From an uncultured Prochlorococcus sp. (GTDB taxonomy: Bacteria > Cyanobacteriota > Cyanobacteriia > PCC-6307 > Cyanobiaceae), in assembly GCA_902519235.1 (NCBI GenBank), contig CABYJE010000005.1, positions 1-57,107 of the forward strand: a stretch of 57,107 bases of DNA, read 5' to 3'. Under the pieces are notes generated by a model. That model searched no databases. It saw nothing but the letters and a program-made list of their open reading frames with translations, and was not told the DNA's origin. Made by a program: the position numbers and the translations under genes. Shown here piece after piece: positions 30,406 through 38,211 of the stretch (within the stretch, counting starts at the first letter, position 1; every line of letters starts with the position of its first letter).

Positions 30406-31364
30406 TTGAGGTTAAAAAAAATAATTTTTTATTTAATGCAGAAGTCAATACCTGTCTTAACAACATAATTAAAAATAAATCATTTGCTAATGGTTACATC
30501 TTTTATGGTGCTGAAGGAGTAGGGAAAAAGCAAACTGCTCTTCAATTTATTAAAGAAATTTTCAAACAATCTTCGCCAAAAGAGAATGTTGAAGAGAAAA
30601 TTAAAAACAATAACCATCCTGATTTTCTAATCATCGAACCTGATAATCTATTGACAAATAAAAGTTCAAGAAGTTCTGATCTTGAAAAAACAATAAAAAG
30701 TGGATTTGAGATTATTAAGATTGCTCAAATACGAAATATTAAAACTTTTCTTAGTCAAAAATCAATAAACTCAGAAAAAAAAATTGTTTTAATTATTGAT
30801 GCACACCTCTTAAATGAAGCAGCATCAAATTGCCTTTTAAAAACCTTAGAAGAACCTAGTAACGGCATTTTTATTTTATTGACATCTAAATTAAACCTTC
30901 TCTTAAATACGATCATCTCAAGATGTCAAATCATCAGATTTCGATCCTTTTCTAGTAAACAAATCCAGTCTATTTTAAAAGATTATTTAGATACCTCTAA
31001 ATTAAATATTAATACAAATTTAAAATTTGAAGATTTAATAAACTCTGCAAATGGATCTCCAAACCAATTAATTAAAAATATTGAAATTTGGAATGATTTT
31101 TCAGATGAAATTATAAGTAAATTAGATTTTCCTATAAAAAATAGTCTGGAAATATTAGAAATATCTAAATTAATATCTGAAAAATTAGAAATTTATCAAC
31201 AAACTTATTTAGTCAATTTAATTCAAACTATTTGGTGGAGAAAGACAAAGAATATTAATTTAATTAAGAAACTAGAAAATTTAAAATTTCTCTTAAGAAA
31301 AAACATTCAACCAAGGTTGGCATGGGAAATTACTTTTTTAAAAATTTCAATAGAAGATATATAG
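30402..31364 (+). CDS. holB: DNA polymerase III delta' subunit (HolB-type)
   Basis: Clamp-loader subunit. The 320-residue protein has a P-loop-like [11 protein letters not shown] near residues 35-45 and the [11 protein letters not shown] sensor region near 145-155. The family SRC motif follows ([10 protein letters not shown]), giving the arginine-finger-type contact to gamma. The zinc-finger cysteines of the fold seem absent, as is common in degenerate delta' proteins. The sequence is Lys/Asn/Ile-rich and divergent. Its start overlaps tmk by 4 bases and it converges on rpaA with a 2-base gap. The call relies on these motifs and the tmk-holB pairing. Confidence 0.85.
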   Translation: MIEVKKNNFLFNAEVNTCLNNIIKNKSFANGYIFYGAEGVGKKQTALQFIKEIFKQSSPKENVEEKIKNNNHPDFLIIEPDNLLTNKSSRSSDLEKTIKSGFEIIKIAQIRNIKTFLSQKSINSEKKIVLIIDAHLLNEAASNCLLKTLEEPSNGIFILLTSKLNLLLNTIISRCQIIRFRSFSSKQIQSILKDYLDTSKLNINTNLKFEDLINSANGSPNQLIKNIEIWNDFSDEIISKLDFPIKNSLEILEISKLISEKLEIYQQTYLVNLIQTIWWRKTKNINLIKKLENLKFLLRKNIQPRLAWEITFLKISIEDI

Positions 31365-31366
31365 GA

Positions 31367-32149
31367 TTAATCTACTGCAGAATTTATCAAATCAGGATTT
31401 CTTGCTTGATTAAAATCTTTCTTGGCAGTTTCAACTTGAGAGCCAACAGGTAACTCAAGACAATATCCAGCTCCATATACAGTTTTGATGTATATAGGCT
31501 TACGTGGATCAGGTTCTAACTTAGTACGTAAGTGTCTTATATGAACCCTTATTGTCTCAATATCATCGTCAGGTTCATATCCCCATACTTCTTTCAGAAT
31601 CAATGCTGGCGAAACAGTTTGGCCATGCCTCTGTAACAGGCAATGAAGTAACTCAAATTCAAGATGCGTTAATCTAACAGGTGATTCAAACCAGATTGCT
31701 TCAAATCTTTCTGGAACAAGAGTTAAAGGGCCATAGTTTAAAATTTCTTGCTGATTACTAGAATTCAATTGTGCCCTGTTGGTTCTCCTCAACAATGCTT
31801 TTATGCGTACATGCAATTCTTCTAAATCGAATGGTTTAGTAATATAATCATCTGCCCCAGAGTTAAAACCAGTAACTTTATCTTTAAGTCCACCCAATGC
31901 AGTTATCATCATGATTGGGATATTGGAAGTTCTCTCATCTCTTCTAAGTCGCTGACATAAAGTTAATCCATCAACACTTGGCAACATTAAATCCAGAAGT
32001 ATTAAATCTGGTGAATATTGAAGAGCCAATGCTTGGCCTTTAATACCATCTTCAGCCTTTTGGACATCAAAACCAGAATGTTCTAAGTGCCTAGCTACCA
32101 ATTCACGCATATCACGATCATCTTCTATTAAAAGGATTGAAATTTTCAT
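31367..32149 (-). CDS. rpaA: OmpR-type response regulator RpaA
   Basis: Response regulator that carries the SasA-dependent output of the KaiBC timer in cyanobacteria. The receiver domain has Asp10-Asp11 and phospho-acceptor Asp53 (ILLDLMLP), Thr in MMITALG, and Lys in YITKPF. The C-terminal domain contains [58 protein letters not shown] and the GAGYCLELP ending; these blocks are closely shared with RpaA. The 260-residue length agrees. It is separated by 403 bases of gene-poor DNA from the next gene upstream. Prochlorococcus uses a reduced (KaiBC) clock, and RpaA would be its output. Confidence 0.93.
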   Translation of the reverse strand: MKISILLIEDDRDMRELVARHLEHSGFDVQKAEDGIKGQALALQYSPDLILLDLMLPSVDGLTLCQRLRRDERTSNIPIMMITALGGLKDKVTGFNSGADDYITKPFDLEELHVRIKALLRRTNRAQLNSSNQQEILNYGPLTLVPERFEAIWFESPVRLTHLEFELLHCLLQRHGQTVSPALILKEVWGYEPDDDIETIRVHIRHLRTKLEPDPRKPIYIKTVYGAGYCLELPVGSQVETAKKDFNQARNPDLINSAVD

Positions 32150-32552
32150 ATTTATAGACTATTAATTTAAAATTAAAATTCTTGTAGTTGATTCTCTCAA
32201 GAATTTGGAAAGATTGCTTAATTAATGTAAACAATTTTATCAAATGCATTTACCAATTTAATCAATAAGGATAAGGGATTAGAGAGAAATTATAAATTTA
32301 AAAAAAATTTAAATTTTATAATTTCTTTCGATTTTATTAACTATTTCTTAATAATTAAAAGAATATTTAGCAAAATTAAAGGTCTCAATATGAAAGATTA
32401 TCAAATTAAAAATGTCAAATTGTTGCATATAAAAAAGGATTTAAATCGTAATTATCAATTTATAAAGAACCTTGATCAGCATATATAGTTTTATATTTTT
32501 TTGAATGTTCATGCTGAGAATTTTGTATATATTAATAAAAATCTAAGAATTC
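32150..32552. other. 403-base gene-poor spacer upstream of rpaA
   Basis: Very AT-rich DNA. It holds an imperfect inverted repeat at 32286-32325 (GAAATTATAAA against TTTATAATTTC, with one unpaired base). I see no tRNA or convincing gene; a 32-codon frame at 32390-32488 cannot be supported. The rpaA promoter should lie in the 32150-32250 part. Confidence 0.4.
32286..32325. repeat. AT-rich inverted repeat upstream of rpaA
   Basis: Left arm GAAATTATAAATTTAAA and right arm TTTAAATTTTATAATTTC pair almost completely with one unpaired base. There is no T-run after the right arm, so a terminator is not supported. It may be a stability hairpin, an operator, or a chance feature of AT-rich DNA. Confidence 0.35.
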
Positions 32553-32912
32553 ATGAACAAGAAATCATTTATCTATTCTGATTTATCAAAAAAACAGCTA
32601 GAAAATCTTAAAGAATTATTTGTTCAAAAAAAAGTTGAATCTATGAGCCATCAAGAGCTTAAACAATATGTACGAGAAATTATTTCTCATCAAGTAAATG
32701 ATACTGTAGACAAAGATGAAGAAATGGAAGCATGGAGAGAAATGTCAGATTTTTTTGGAGATCAATTTGAAATAGTCATCTTGGAAATACAAACAAAATA
32801 TAATGACTGCAAAAACGTTCCTGACTCAGAAATAAATCTACAAAAGCAAAGAATAGAATTACTTGAAAAGAATAACTTAAATCAAGAAAAAGAGGATATG
32901 TGGGATGACTAA
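32553..32912 (+). CDS. Small acidic hypothetical protein, 119 aa (marine cyanobacteria/cyanophage-type family)
   Basis: A soluble, charged protein with SKKQLENLKELFVQKKVESMSHQELKQYVREII in the first half and a helical, acidic second half (EEMEAWREMSDFFGDQFEIVILEIQ). The pattern of a short helix, then a MSHQELKQYVREII segment, then a (D)EEMEAW stretch resembles a small family shared by marine picocyanobacteria and their phages that I remember as DUF7326; I cannot confirm that number. No enzyme motif is seen. The frame is preceded by AT-rich DNA and followed by 510 bases without an annotated gene. The function is unknown. Confidence 0.65.
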   Translation: MNKKSFIYSDLSKKQLENLKELFVQKKVESMSHQELKQYVREIISHQVNDTVDKDEEMEAWREMSDFFGDQFEIVILEIQTKYNDCKNVPDSEINLQKQRIELLEKNNLNQEKEDMWDD

Positions 32913-33422
32913 AATTTCCTAAAGGATTAATTTAAATAAAAAATATTGATTTACTATTGGGAAATAAAAAAATCAAATAATTTAATTTTTTGCATCTGCA
33001 GTGGATTTATAAAAAGTGTTCTAAATACTGTACTAAAAACCTAACTTTTTTATAAGATATTTACGTATTATGAAAGTTTTATAATTAATTTATAAAATTC
33101 CAACAACTGTACTAAATACTACATTATATTTTCTTTATTCTTACATATATGTTTAAAATTTGTTCTGGATTTTAAATTCAAATTTGCATCAAATTTCATG
33201 CAATTACCTAAACTGAAAAATAGGACATTCTTTGACCTCCAGAAGTTTTTTAACTTTCAATACCAAAAGATCTATAAGTACATAAATCCCTAAATTTCTT
33301 CTACTTTTAATAAATCAATAAAAATAGTCCTGACTAACACAAAAACTAATAATCGAGTAGAAATACCCTGTAAATTTTTAGTTAAAAGAAGGATAATAAA
33401 GAGTAGAGATATAGGAGATTTT
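32913..33422. other. 510-base AT-rich spacer without a convincing gene
   Basis: Very AT-rich. It carries a short direct repeat, CTGTACTAAA (near 33025 and again near 33107). A 31-codon frame (33198-33293) rich in basic and aromatic residues exists but has no family support. A ribosome site and the start of a small gene follow at the right edge. No RNA gene is recognised in it. Confidence 0.4.
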
Positions 33423-33581
33423 ATGAGACTCACCACTCTATTTACTTCCCTTAGAAAGGCAACTTCAGATATTTGGAGAATGCATGACTTTGACTATGAA
33501 TTACCAAAAGATATAAGGAAAGATTATTGGGAAAAAGAATGTTTAAATCACCCAACTAGCTCGCATTGCAAAGTCTACTAA
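33423..33581 (+). CDS. Small protein, 52 aa (Prochlorococcus-type small hypothetical)
   Basis: The frame begins ATG at 33423 with a strong ribosome site AGGAG at 33413-33417, five bases upstream, which is unusual here where most starts lack one. It encodes MRLTTLFTSLRKATSDIWR, then a strongly charged middle (PKDIRKDYWEKEC), and ends in a segment with two Cys (HPTSSHCKVY). I recall similar small proteins in high-light Prochlorococcus genomes but know no function. It is too short for a reliable domain search. A degenerate copy with the same N-terminus lies 17 bases downstream. Confidence 0.62.
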   Translation: MRLTTLFTSLRKATSDIWRMHDFDYELPKDIRKDYWEKECLNHPTSSHCKVY

Positions 33582-33598
33582 TAAAAATGGGAGGTCTT

Positions 33599-33761
33599 AT
33601 GAAACTCATTACTCCATAAAACTATTCTCATAACTATTCTCAATCGAAACTTCAATGAAATGGATTTAATCCGAGATTCAATGAAGGCAAGAAAATTCGG
33701 GACTCAAAGATTACATTATTACTGTAGAAAATGTTCAAAAATAAAAAACATCAAATTATAG
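33599..33761 (+). pseudogene. Frameshifted small gene with the same N-terminus as the 33423 gene
   Basis: A second ribosome site (GGGAGG, 33589-33594) precedes ATG at 33599, reading MKLITP then a stop at 33617. The first 29 bases from the ribosome site onward match the previous gene at 22 positions, and all seven differences are transitions. After a +1 shift between about 33602 and 33617 the frame stays open to TAG at 33759-33761, reading MDLIRDSMKARKFGTQRL and HYYCRKCSKIKN, with a CxxC pair. The total of about 54 codons equals the first gene in length. This looks like a disrupted relative; alternatively only the 33-codon frame from 33660 is translated. Confidence 0.4.
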
Positions 33762-34002
33762 TAGATAGATGTTTTTAATCTTTGAAAGTTAAATATGAAT
33801 TAAAACTGTAGATATTTAATCTTTTTTTAAAGAAAGCTACAAACATCAATGACTCCTTGCGGGCTAATTTCTGATATAAAAACAACCTTTTCTCTAAATT
33901 AGGGTGTGTTTTATTGCAGTAAATCCTTTAATAAATAACTTTCACATGTGACAGTTTAACAACATTCCATTTACTCATACCACGATAAAGTAATGCATAG
34001 AA

Positions 34003-34008
34003 TATTAT
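34003..34008 (+). promoter_or_regulatory. Candidate -10 box of the Yfr2-like RNA
   Basis: TATTAT lies about seven bases before the expected 5' end at about 34015 (GTGTGAAGGAGTGG). The upstream stretch has no clear -35 box. It is proposed only from spacing. Confidence 0.35.
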
Positions 34009-34014
34009 AAATAC

Positions 34015-34105
34015 GTGTGAAGGAGTGGTTATGCTGAAACGGTGGGAACAAGGAAACACTTGATTCGGCAAACCAGTAAAAGACCCCTAAAAGGGGTCTT
34101 TTTTT
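34015..34105 (+). ncRNA. Yfr2-family-like small RNA
   Basis: About 90 bases flanked by a -10-like box and a strong Rho-independent terminator. The predicted 5' loop has GGGAACA and GGAAACA in tandem, the doubled GGAAACA motif known for the abundant Yfr2 (Cyano-1) RNAs. The 5' part GTGTGAAGGAGT nearly complements the ultraconserved Yfr1 single-stranded element ACUCCUCACAC, differing by one inserted A. The terminator stem AGACCCC/GGGGTCT (34081-34087 with 34093-34099) is followed by seven T. No open frame explains the sequence. Family assignment is from memory; boundaries are approximate. Confidence 0.6.
34081..34105 (+). terminator. Terminator of the Yfr2-like RNA
   Basis: Seven-base-pair perfect stem AGACCCC/GGGGTCT with a five-base loop TAAAA and a run of seven T at 34099-34105. 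It is the most G+C-rich short hairpin in this islet. Confidence 0.85.
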
Positions 34106-34164
34106 ATCTTAATAGTGATAAATTCATTAGATATATTTATAAACAAACTAAATAAGAGAAACAT

Positions 34165-34188
34165 AAAAAGAGACTTTTATAAGTCTCT
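34165..34188 (-). terminator. Minus-strand terminator next to the tRNA-Asn-end look-alike
   Basis: Eight-base-pair stem AGAGACTT/AAGTCTCT (34169-34176 with 34181-34188) with loop TTAT, preceded on the plus strand by an A-run (T-run after the hairpin on the minus strand). It lies 21 bases from AAAACTCCC at 34210, the same distance (22) as the tRNA-Asn terminator from its gene end. Confidence 0.65.
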
Positions 34189-34209
34189 ACAAGTTTATAA
34201 AAATAAGTA

Positions 34210-34225
34210 AAAACTCCCATGGCGG
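34210..34225 (-). repeat. Degenerate copy of the tRNA-Asn acceptor end
   Basis: On the plus strand AAAACTCCC-AT-GGCGG here compares with AAAACTCCC-CG-GGCGG at 34936-34951, the 3' end of tRNA-Asn: 14 of 16 bases agree. In AT-rich surroundings the G+C-rich match is notable, and its own hairpin terminator follows at the same spacing. It lacks the T-loop GGTTCGAATC. It may be an attachment-site remnant, or a coincidence; a sequence comparison would settle it. Confidence 0.4.
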
Positions 34226-34241
34226 TTGAGCTTTTAACAAA

Positions 34242-34277
34242 ATATGTCTTGATATGAAACGATTTTTCAAGACATAT
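34242..34277 (-). terminator. Long hairpin after the orphan gene 34320-34637
   Basis: Perfect 11-base arms ATATGTCTTGA (34242-34252) and TCAAGACATAT (34267-34277) with a 14-base loop. On the minus strand the second arm is followed by TTTTG, so it may terminate transcription of the orphan gene, although the T-run is short. It could also be a recombination or binding site. Confidence 0.45.
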
Positions 34278-34291
34278 ATGGAAGAAATAAG

Positions 34292-34319
34292 AAAATGGAC
34301 GAATATTTTGACGAATAAA
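34292..34319. repeat. Direct repeat, left copy (28 bp)
   Basis: Matches the copy at 34801-34828 at 24 of 28 bases. It abuts the stop codon of the orphan gene and contains two GACGAAT-type units 12 bases apart. The pair flanks the gene at 34320-34637. Confidence 0.7.
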
Positions 34320-34637
34320 TTAGGTTTTCATTTTTTTAATTTTTTCTAAATTCCACTTATCAAATATTAATTTCATTTCTCTTTCATAGCATCTTACTTT
34401 CTTTGAGAAAGGTAGTGTTTGAATAATCATCCCAAAGGGAAATTTAAAAAAAGAAGAAACATAAACAATATAAAACTCGATGAAGGAGGGTTTTTCAGGA
34501 AGAGGTAAATTTTTTAAATATGCCCAATCAATGCATGGTTTTAGTTGCTTATCACTAGCAGCAATATTTTTTCTACATCTCCAATAAGAGAATAGATAAA
34601 TGCCAATAAAAATAGGTAAAGGAAGAAATCGCAACAT
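34320..34637 (-). CDS. Orphan small membrane protein, 105 aa
   Basis: I do not recognise this protein. It has an N-terminal hydrophobic segment (about residues 3-19, FLPLPIFIGIYLFSYW) with a small Cys-Arg-Cys-like boundary (WRCRKN), a middle proline-containing region, another hydrophobic-aromatic stretch (about 53-75) and a strongly basic tail ending in Lys/Met. It probably sits at a membrane. The gene is enclosed by two 28-bp direct repeats, lies beside tRNA-Asn and has no conserved partner in the window, which suggests an acquired or mobile cargo gene. ATG at 34637 lacks a clear ribosome site. The coding status itself is only probable. Confidence 0.55.
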   Translation of the reverse strand: MLRFLPLPIFIGIYLFSYWRCRKNIAASDKQLKPCIDWAYLKNLPLPEKPSFIEFYIVYVSSFFKFPFGMIIQTLPFSKKVRCYEREMKLIFDKWNLEKIKKMKT

Positions 34638-34800
34638 TAAATATCAAGAATAATTTTTCTTCTCATTGATTCATTTTCCTAGATAATAAATGGATAATTT
34701 AGTTTTTATGGAAACTCTACTTAAATAATTTTTAGAATTTTCAATTATTTTATGCGATATGTCTATGCAAATCTCGTAGATTTTTAAATTAAAATCATTC

Positions 34801-34828
34801 AAAAAGGACGAACAATTGGACGAATAAA
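34801..34828. repeat. Direct repeat, right copy (28 bp)
   Basis: The right partner of the repeat at 34292-34319, with 24 of 28 positions alike. It contains GGACGAACAATT followed by GGACGAATAAAA, a 12-base tandem. A further inverted GACGAAT lies at 34849-34855 (ATTCGTC). The gap 34638-34800 carries no gene I can support. Confidence 0.7.
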
Positions 34829-34884
34829 AAATTTAGTAGAGAGTATGCATTCGTCTAGACATTTTCTATCAGAAGGCAATCACT

Positions 34885-34913
34885 AAAAAAAGTCACCTTA
34901 TTTTTAGGTGACT
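34885..34913 (-). terminator. Terminator of tRNA-Asn
   Basis: Eight-base-pair stem AGTCACCT/AGGTGACT (34891-34898 with 34906-34913), with six A before it on the plus strand, which gives a T-run after the hairpin on the minus strand. It lies 26 bases downstream of the tRNA end. Confidence 0.85.
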
Positions 34914-34939
34914 ACGCATGACTTTTCGAGACTTTAAAA

Positions 34940-35011
<72 letters not shown>

Positions 35012-35060
35012 ATATAAGATGAATTTAGCTCTTTAAAGTACCTTATGACAAGTACAACTA

Positions 35061-35735
35061 TTAATTATATTGAAATTTTGATGGTTCTTGCCAGCTAGAT
35101 AAAAAACCATTTTTCAACTCTGCTACTGCATCAGCATAAGTTAATTCTTCATAACGATGAGTGATCCACAAAGCGGATAAAGGTTTTTTATGGTCACTTG
35201 TAAGATTTTTAATAGTTTTTAAAACTTTTAATTGACTGGTTTGATCAAGTAAAGCTGTAGGCTCATCCAAAAGAATAAAATTTTTATTACTAATAAGAGC
35301 GCATGCAATAGTTAAGCGTTGTTTTTGTCCACCGCTTAAAGTATGAATTGGCCTTTTTTCAAAACCAGTCATACCTACCTGATCAAGCACATATTCAATT
35401 TTTTTATTAATTTCATTTTGATTTATATTTTCATTAATATTTATTAGAAGTTCACTCCTGCAATTAGGCATCAATATTTGATGATCAGGGTTTTGAAAAA
35501 CCATTCCAATATTTGCTTTAGAAAAAATTATTCCATTTTTGGGTTTGATTATTCCATTAATTAACTTTAAAAGAGTACTTTTTCCGCTACCGTTTTTACC
35601 TACAATCATCCAAAATCCAGGTTTTTTTATTGAGAAGTTGCATTTAAAAATTAAATTTTCTTTTTTTCCAGAATATGCAAAAGAAACATCTTTGAATTTA
35701 ATATGGGGTATTTCATTTTCAAGAGGATCTCGCAT
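35061..35735 (-). CDS. ABC transporter ATPase, CbiO/EcfA-type
   Basis: Energy-coupling ATPase of an ECF or cobalt-type transporter. Walker A is GKNGSGKST (residues 46-54 using the ATG at 35735), signature LSGGQKQRL, Walker B with D-loop FILLDEPTALLD, and switch His in WITHRY. A TTG at 35747 would add four residues but overlaps the UPF0367 stop. The 224-residue length is typical for a single ATPase. No membrane or substrate-binding partner is adjacent, so the substrate (cobalt, vitamin or other) is unknown. It lies directly downstream of the UPF0367 gene. Confidence 0.86.
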   Translation of the reverse strand: MRDPLENEIPHIKFKDVSFAYSGKKENLIFKCNFSIKKPGFWMIVGKNGSGKSTLLKLINGIIKPKNGIIFSKANIGMVFQNPDHQILMPNCRSELLININENINQNEINKKIEYVLDQVGMTGFEKRPIHTLSGGQKQRLTIACALISNKNFILLDEPTALLDQTSQLKVLKTIKNLTSDHKKPLSALWITHRYEELTYADAVAELKNGFLSSWQEPSKFQYN

Positions 35736-35743
35736 TGATTCTA

Positions 35744-36016
35744 TCAATCTATGTTGAGAGAAAATCCTGGTCTTTTAGCTCCTCCAGCTACTGAAGATTT
35801 TTCATATATCTGAACAGAAATGATTTCTTTAGCTCTGACAGCAATTAATTTATCTTGCACTTTGTCACATCTTAATTCGATCAAGTTAGGGGATTCTAGA
35901 GTGTCATTCATAGAACTTTTTATTTCATCATAAATTCTTTTAACATCATCAAATTCTTTTTTCTGAATCGAAAGTGGAAAAGGTGAATATCTTAGACTTA
36001 GTTCCAGCGAATACAT
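35744..36016 (-). CDS. UPF0367 family protein
   Basis: Small cyanobacterial family of unknown function. The N-terminus MYSLELSLRYSPFPLSIQKK and the C-terminal VQIYEKSSVAGGAKRPGFSLNID match the UPF0367 pattern (MYSxxLxLRYSPxPLSVQ ... YEKSS). It has 90 residues and no membrane segment or catalytic motif. ATG at 36016. Its stop is 8 bases before the chosen ATG of the ABC ATPase, so they are very likely coupled; the pair is conserved in position as far as I recall. Confidence 0.85.
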   Translation of the reverse strand: MYSLELSLRYSPFPLSIQKKEFDDVKRIYDEIKSSMNDTLESPNLIELRCDKVQDKLIAVRAKEIISVQIYEKSSVAGGAKRPGFSLNID

Positions 36017-36169
36017 AATAAATATAAAATCTATCTCTTATAATAGTAAATTTTTGTATTCAGAAAGTTATTTTAAATTAAATTCTTTTGAGAAAATTAT
36101 ATAAAAGATCTTTAAATACAATTATTATAAGCTTAGAATAATTAATTTTGAAATTTTAAGAATAATTTC

Positions 36170-37138
36170 ATGGAAATAGCAAATGATATAACTTCTCTCG
36201 TTGGAAATACACCATTAGTCAAATTAAATCGCATCAGAAAGCACTTTAATTGTTATCCAGAAATAATAGCCAAACTAGAAAGTTTCAATCCATCAGCGTC
36301 GGTTAAGGATCGGATCGCTTTTTCAATGTTATGTAAAGCTGAAGAAGAAGGATTGATAGCACAAGATAAAACAACGTTAATTGAAGCAACAAGTGGAAAT
36401 ACGGGCATAGCATTAGCAATGGTTGCTGCAGCAAAGGGCTATAAATTGATATTAACTATGCCAGATACGATGAGTATTGAGAGAAGGGCGATGTTGAGAG
36501 CATATGGAGCTGAATTACAGTTAACGCCAGGGAAAGAAGGAATGAAAGGAGCTTTAGATTTAGCTAATGAGTTGTCTTCAACCATTGCAAATAGCTATCA
36601 ATTTAATCAATTTGAAAACTTCGCGAATCCGGATATTCATGAAAGAACAACGGCTCAAGAAATATGGTCTCAATCCAATAACAATTTAGATGGACTAGTT
36701 ACAGGAGTAGGCACAGGAGGAACAATTACTGGTTGCGCACGTTTCTTGAAAAAAGTTAATCCAAATTGCAAAATTTATGCTGTAGAACCTAAGAAAAGTG
36801 CCGTGATTTCGGGAGAAAAAGCAGGATCTCATTCGATTCAAGGAATAGGAGCAGGTTTCGTACCGAAAGTACTGAATACTAAATTAATTGATGAAATTAT
36901 AAAAATAGATGACGAGGAAGCATTTTATTATGGCCGTTTATTAGCCCGATTGGAAGGCCTTTTATCTGGGATCAGTAGCGGTGCCGCTTTAGCAGCAACC
37001 ATAAAAATCGGTGAAAGGAAAGAACTTATGAACAAAAGATTGATAGTAATTCTTCCAAGTTTTGGTGAAAGATATTTATCAACAGCAATGTTTGAATCTC
37101 ATACCTCAATTCAAGCCAGAAAAGATGGTTATCTTTGA
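36170..37138 (+). CDS. cysK: Cysteine synthase (CysK)
   Basis: PLP enzyme making cysteine from O-acetylserine and sulfide. PLP Lys46 sits in SASVKDR, the substrate loop EATSGNTGIALA lies near 68, and the phosphate-binding GTGGTITG near 181. The C-terminal SGISSGAA block is present. At 322 residues it is the usual size. The ATG follows a 153-base divergent spacer from the UPF0367 gene. The DnaJ-type gene begins 16 bases after its stop, possibly on the same transcript. Confidence 0.95.
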   Translation: MEIANDITSLVGNTPLVKLNRIRKHFNCYPEIIAKLESFNPSASVKDRIAFSMLCKAEEEGLIAQDKTTLIEATSGNTGIALAMVAAAKGYKLILTMPDTMSIERRAMLRAYGAELQLTPGKEGMKGALDLANELSSTIANSYQFNQFENFANPDIHERTTAQEIWSQSNNNLDGLVTGVGTGGTITGCARFLKKVNPNCKIYAVEPKKSAVISGEKAGSHSIQGIGAGFVPKVLNTKLIDEIIKIDDEEAFYYGRLLARLEGLLSGISSGAALAATIKIGERKELMNKRLIVILPSFGERYLSTAMFESHTSIQARKDGYL

Positions 37139-37154
37139 TCCTTAATTTATTAAA

Positions 37155-37829
37155 ATGAAAAAAAATTTATATGAAGAATTAGGCCTCAAAAAAAATGCAA
37201 CCAAAAGTGAAATTAAATCTTCATATCGCTCTTTAGTTAAGCAACATCATCCTGATGCAGGAGGGGAAAAAGAACGATTTCTTGCAATACAAAATGCCTG
37301 GGAGACTCTGAATGACCCAATCAAAAAAGAACAATATGATAGAAGTTTTTTCTCTTCCAGTTCATCATTTGATTCATTAAATGAAAATTGGGAAAATAAC
37401 ATTAATTCAAAAAAATATAATTCTTCAATTAAAGACCAAGAAGTTGAAACATGGATTAAAGAAATTTACACTCCGATCAATAGATTAATTAGTCAAATAA
37501 TTAAACCTTTGAACAACGAAATAAAAGAACTATCTGCTGATCCATATGATGACCAACTAATGGAAAATTTTTGCAATTATATAAATCTTTCACAAAAGAA
37601 AATAGAAAAAGTTGAAAAAATATATAACAAAAAAATAGTTCCAAAGTCTATTTCAGCGTTAGGCCTCAATCTTTATCATTGTTTTTCACAAGTTAAAGAT
37701 GCACTATCAGAATTTGATAGATATACACAAGGATACGTGGATAATTACTTATTTGATGGTAAGGAAATGATCAAAGAAGCAAAAAGAATCCAATCAAAGA
37801 TGTCTATAGAGAAAAATAAAAACTTTTAG
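37155..37829 (+). CDS. J-domain protein (DnaJ-like), 224 aa
   Basis: Co-chaperone-type protein with an N-terminal J domain: YEELGLKKNATKSEIKSSYRSLVKQ, HPD at residues 32-34, and the closing helix FLAIQNAWETLNDPIKKEQYDRSF. The following part is Ser-rich (about 72-95), then an unfamiliar, Lys-rich, mostly helical C-terminal domain (about 100-220). It lacks the Gly/Phe and zinc-finger regions of DnaJ proper, so it is a type III J protein recruiting Hsp70 to an unknown client. The ATG lies 16 bases after cysK. Confidence 0.88.
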   Translation: MKKNLYEELGLKKNATKSEIKSSYRSLVKQHHPDAGGEKERFLAIQNAWETLNDPIKKEQYDRSFFSSSSSFDSLNENWENNINSKKYNSSIKDQEVETWIKEIYTPINRLISQIIKPLNNEIKELSADPYDDQLMENFCNYINLSQKKIEKVEKIYNKKIVPKSISALGLNLYHCFSQVKDALSEFDRYTQGYVDNYLFDGKEMIKEAKRIQSKMSIEKNKNF

Positions 37830-37838
37830 ATATAAACT

Positions 37839-38075
37839 TTAATGAATATATTCTTTAAGTTGATCTAATTTCAACCAAACATCCGGGACTGGTCTGAGCC
37901 ATCTAACCTGAGCATATTCGTCTTTTACTGAAAGAATCTCTCCAGGGCCTTCAAAGACATAATTAGGTAGATCATTATCACTTGCAAGAGCCTCGATACT
38001 TTTAAAATAATTTTCTCTATCGACAAAAACTAAGCTTCCTTTCTTGAGAGGTTTCTTTGGAATAGAATCTGTCAT
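37839..38075 (-). CDS. ndhO: NDH-1 subunit O (NdhO)
   Basis: Small peripheral subunit of NDH-1 in cyanobacteria and chloroplasts. The 78-residue product shows KKGSLVFVDRENYFKSIEALASDN and the closing VRWLRPVPDVWLKLDQLKEY, an SH3-like barrel pattern typical of NdhO. ATG at 38075. It converges on the J-domain gene with a 9-base gap and is divergent from the TIGR01777 epimerase gene. Confidence 0.92.
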   Translation of the reverse strand: MTDSIPKKPLKKGSLVFVDRENYFKSIEALASDNDLPNYVFEGPGEILSVKDEYAQVRWLRPVPDVWLKLDQLKEYIH

Positions 38076-38211
38076 AATAAAGTCTACAAAGTTAGTTTAG
38101 ATTTTATTATACAAAAACTTGTTTGATAAATATTAAAAAAATTGATAACGGAATAATAATTACAAACATCTAAAAAATTTAATAGCCTTAAATGATAAAC
38201 ATCTTTAAAAA

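Noticed and set aside
32390-32488. 32-codon frame upstream of the 119-aa gene
   Set aside because: Only a weak ribosome site, no family resemblance, and composition like the surrounding AT-rich spacer.
33198-33293. 31-codon frame with basic and aromatic residues
   Set aside because: No ribosome site and no similarity that I recognise; such frames occur by chance in this AT-rich stretch.
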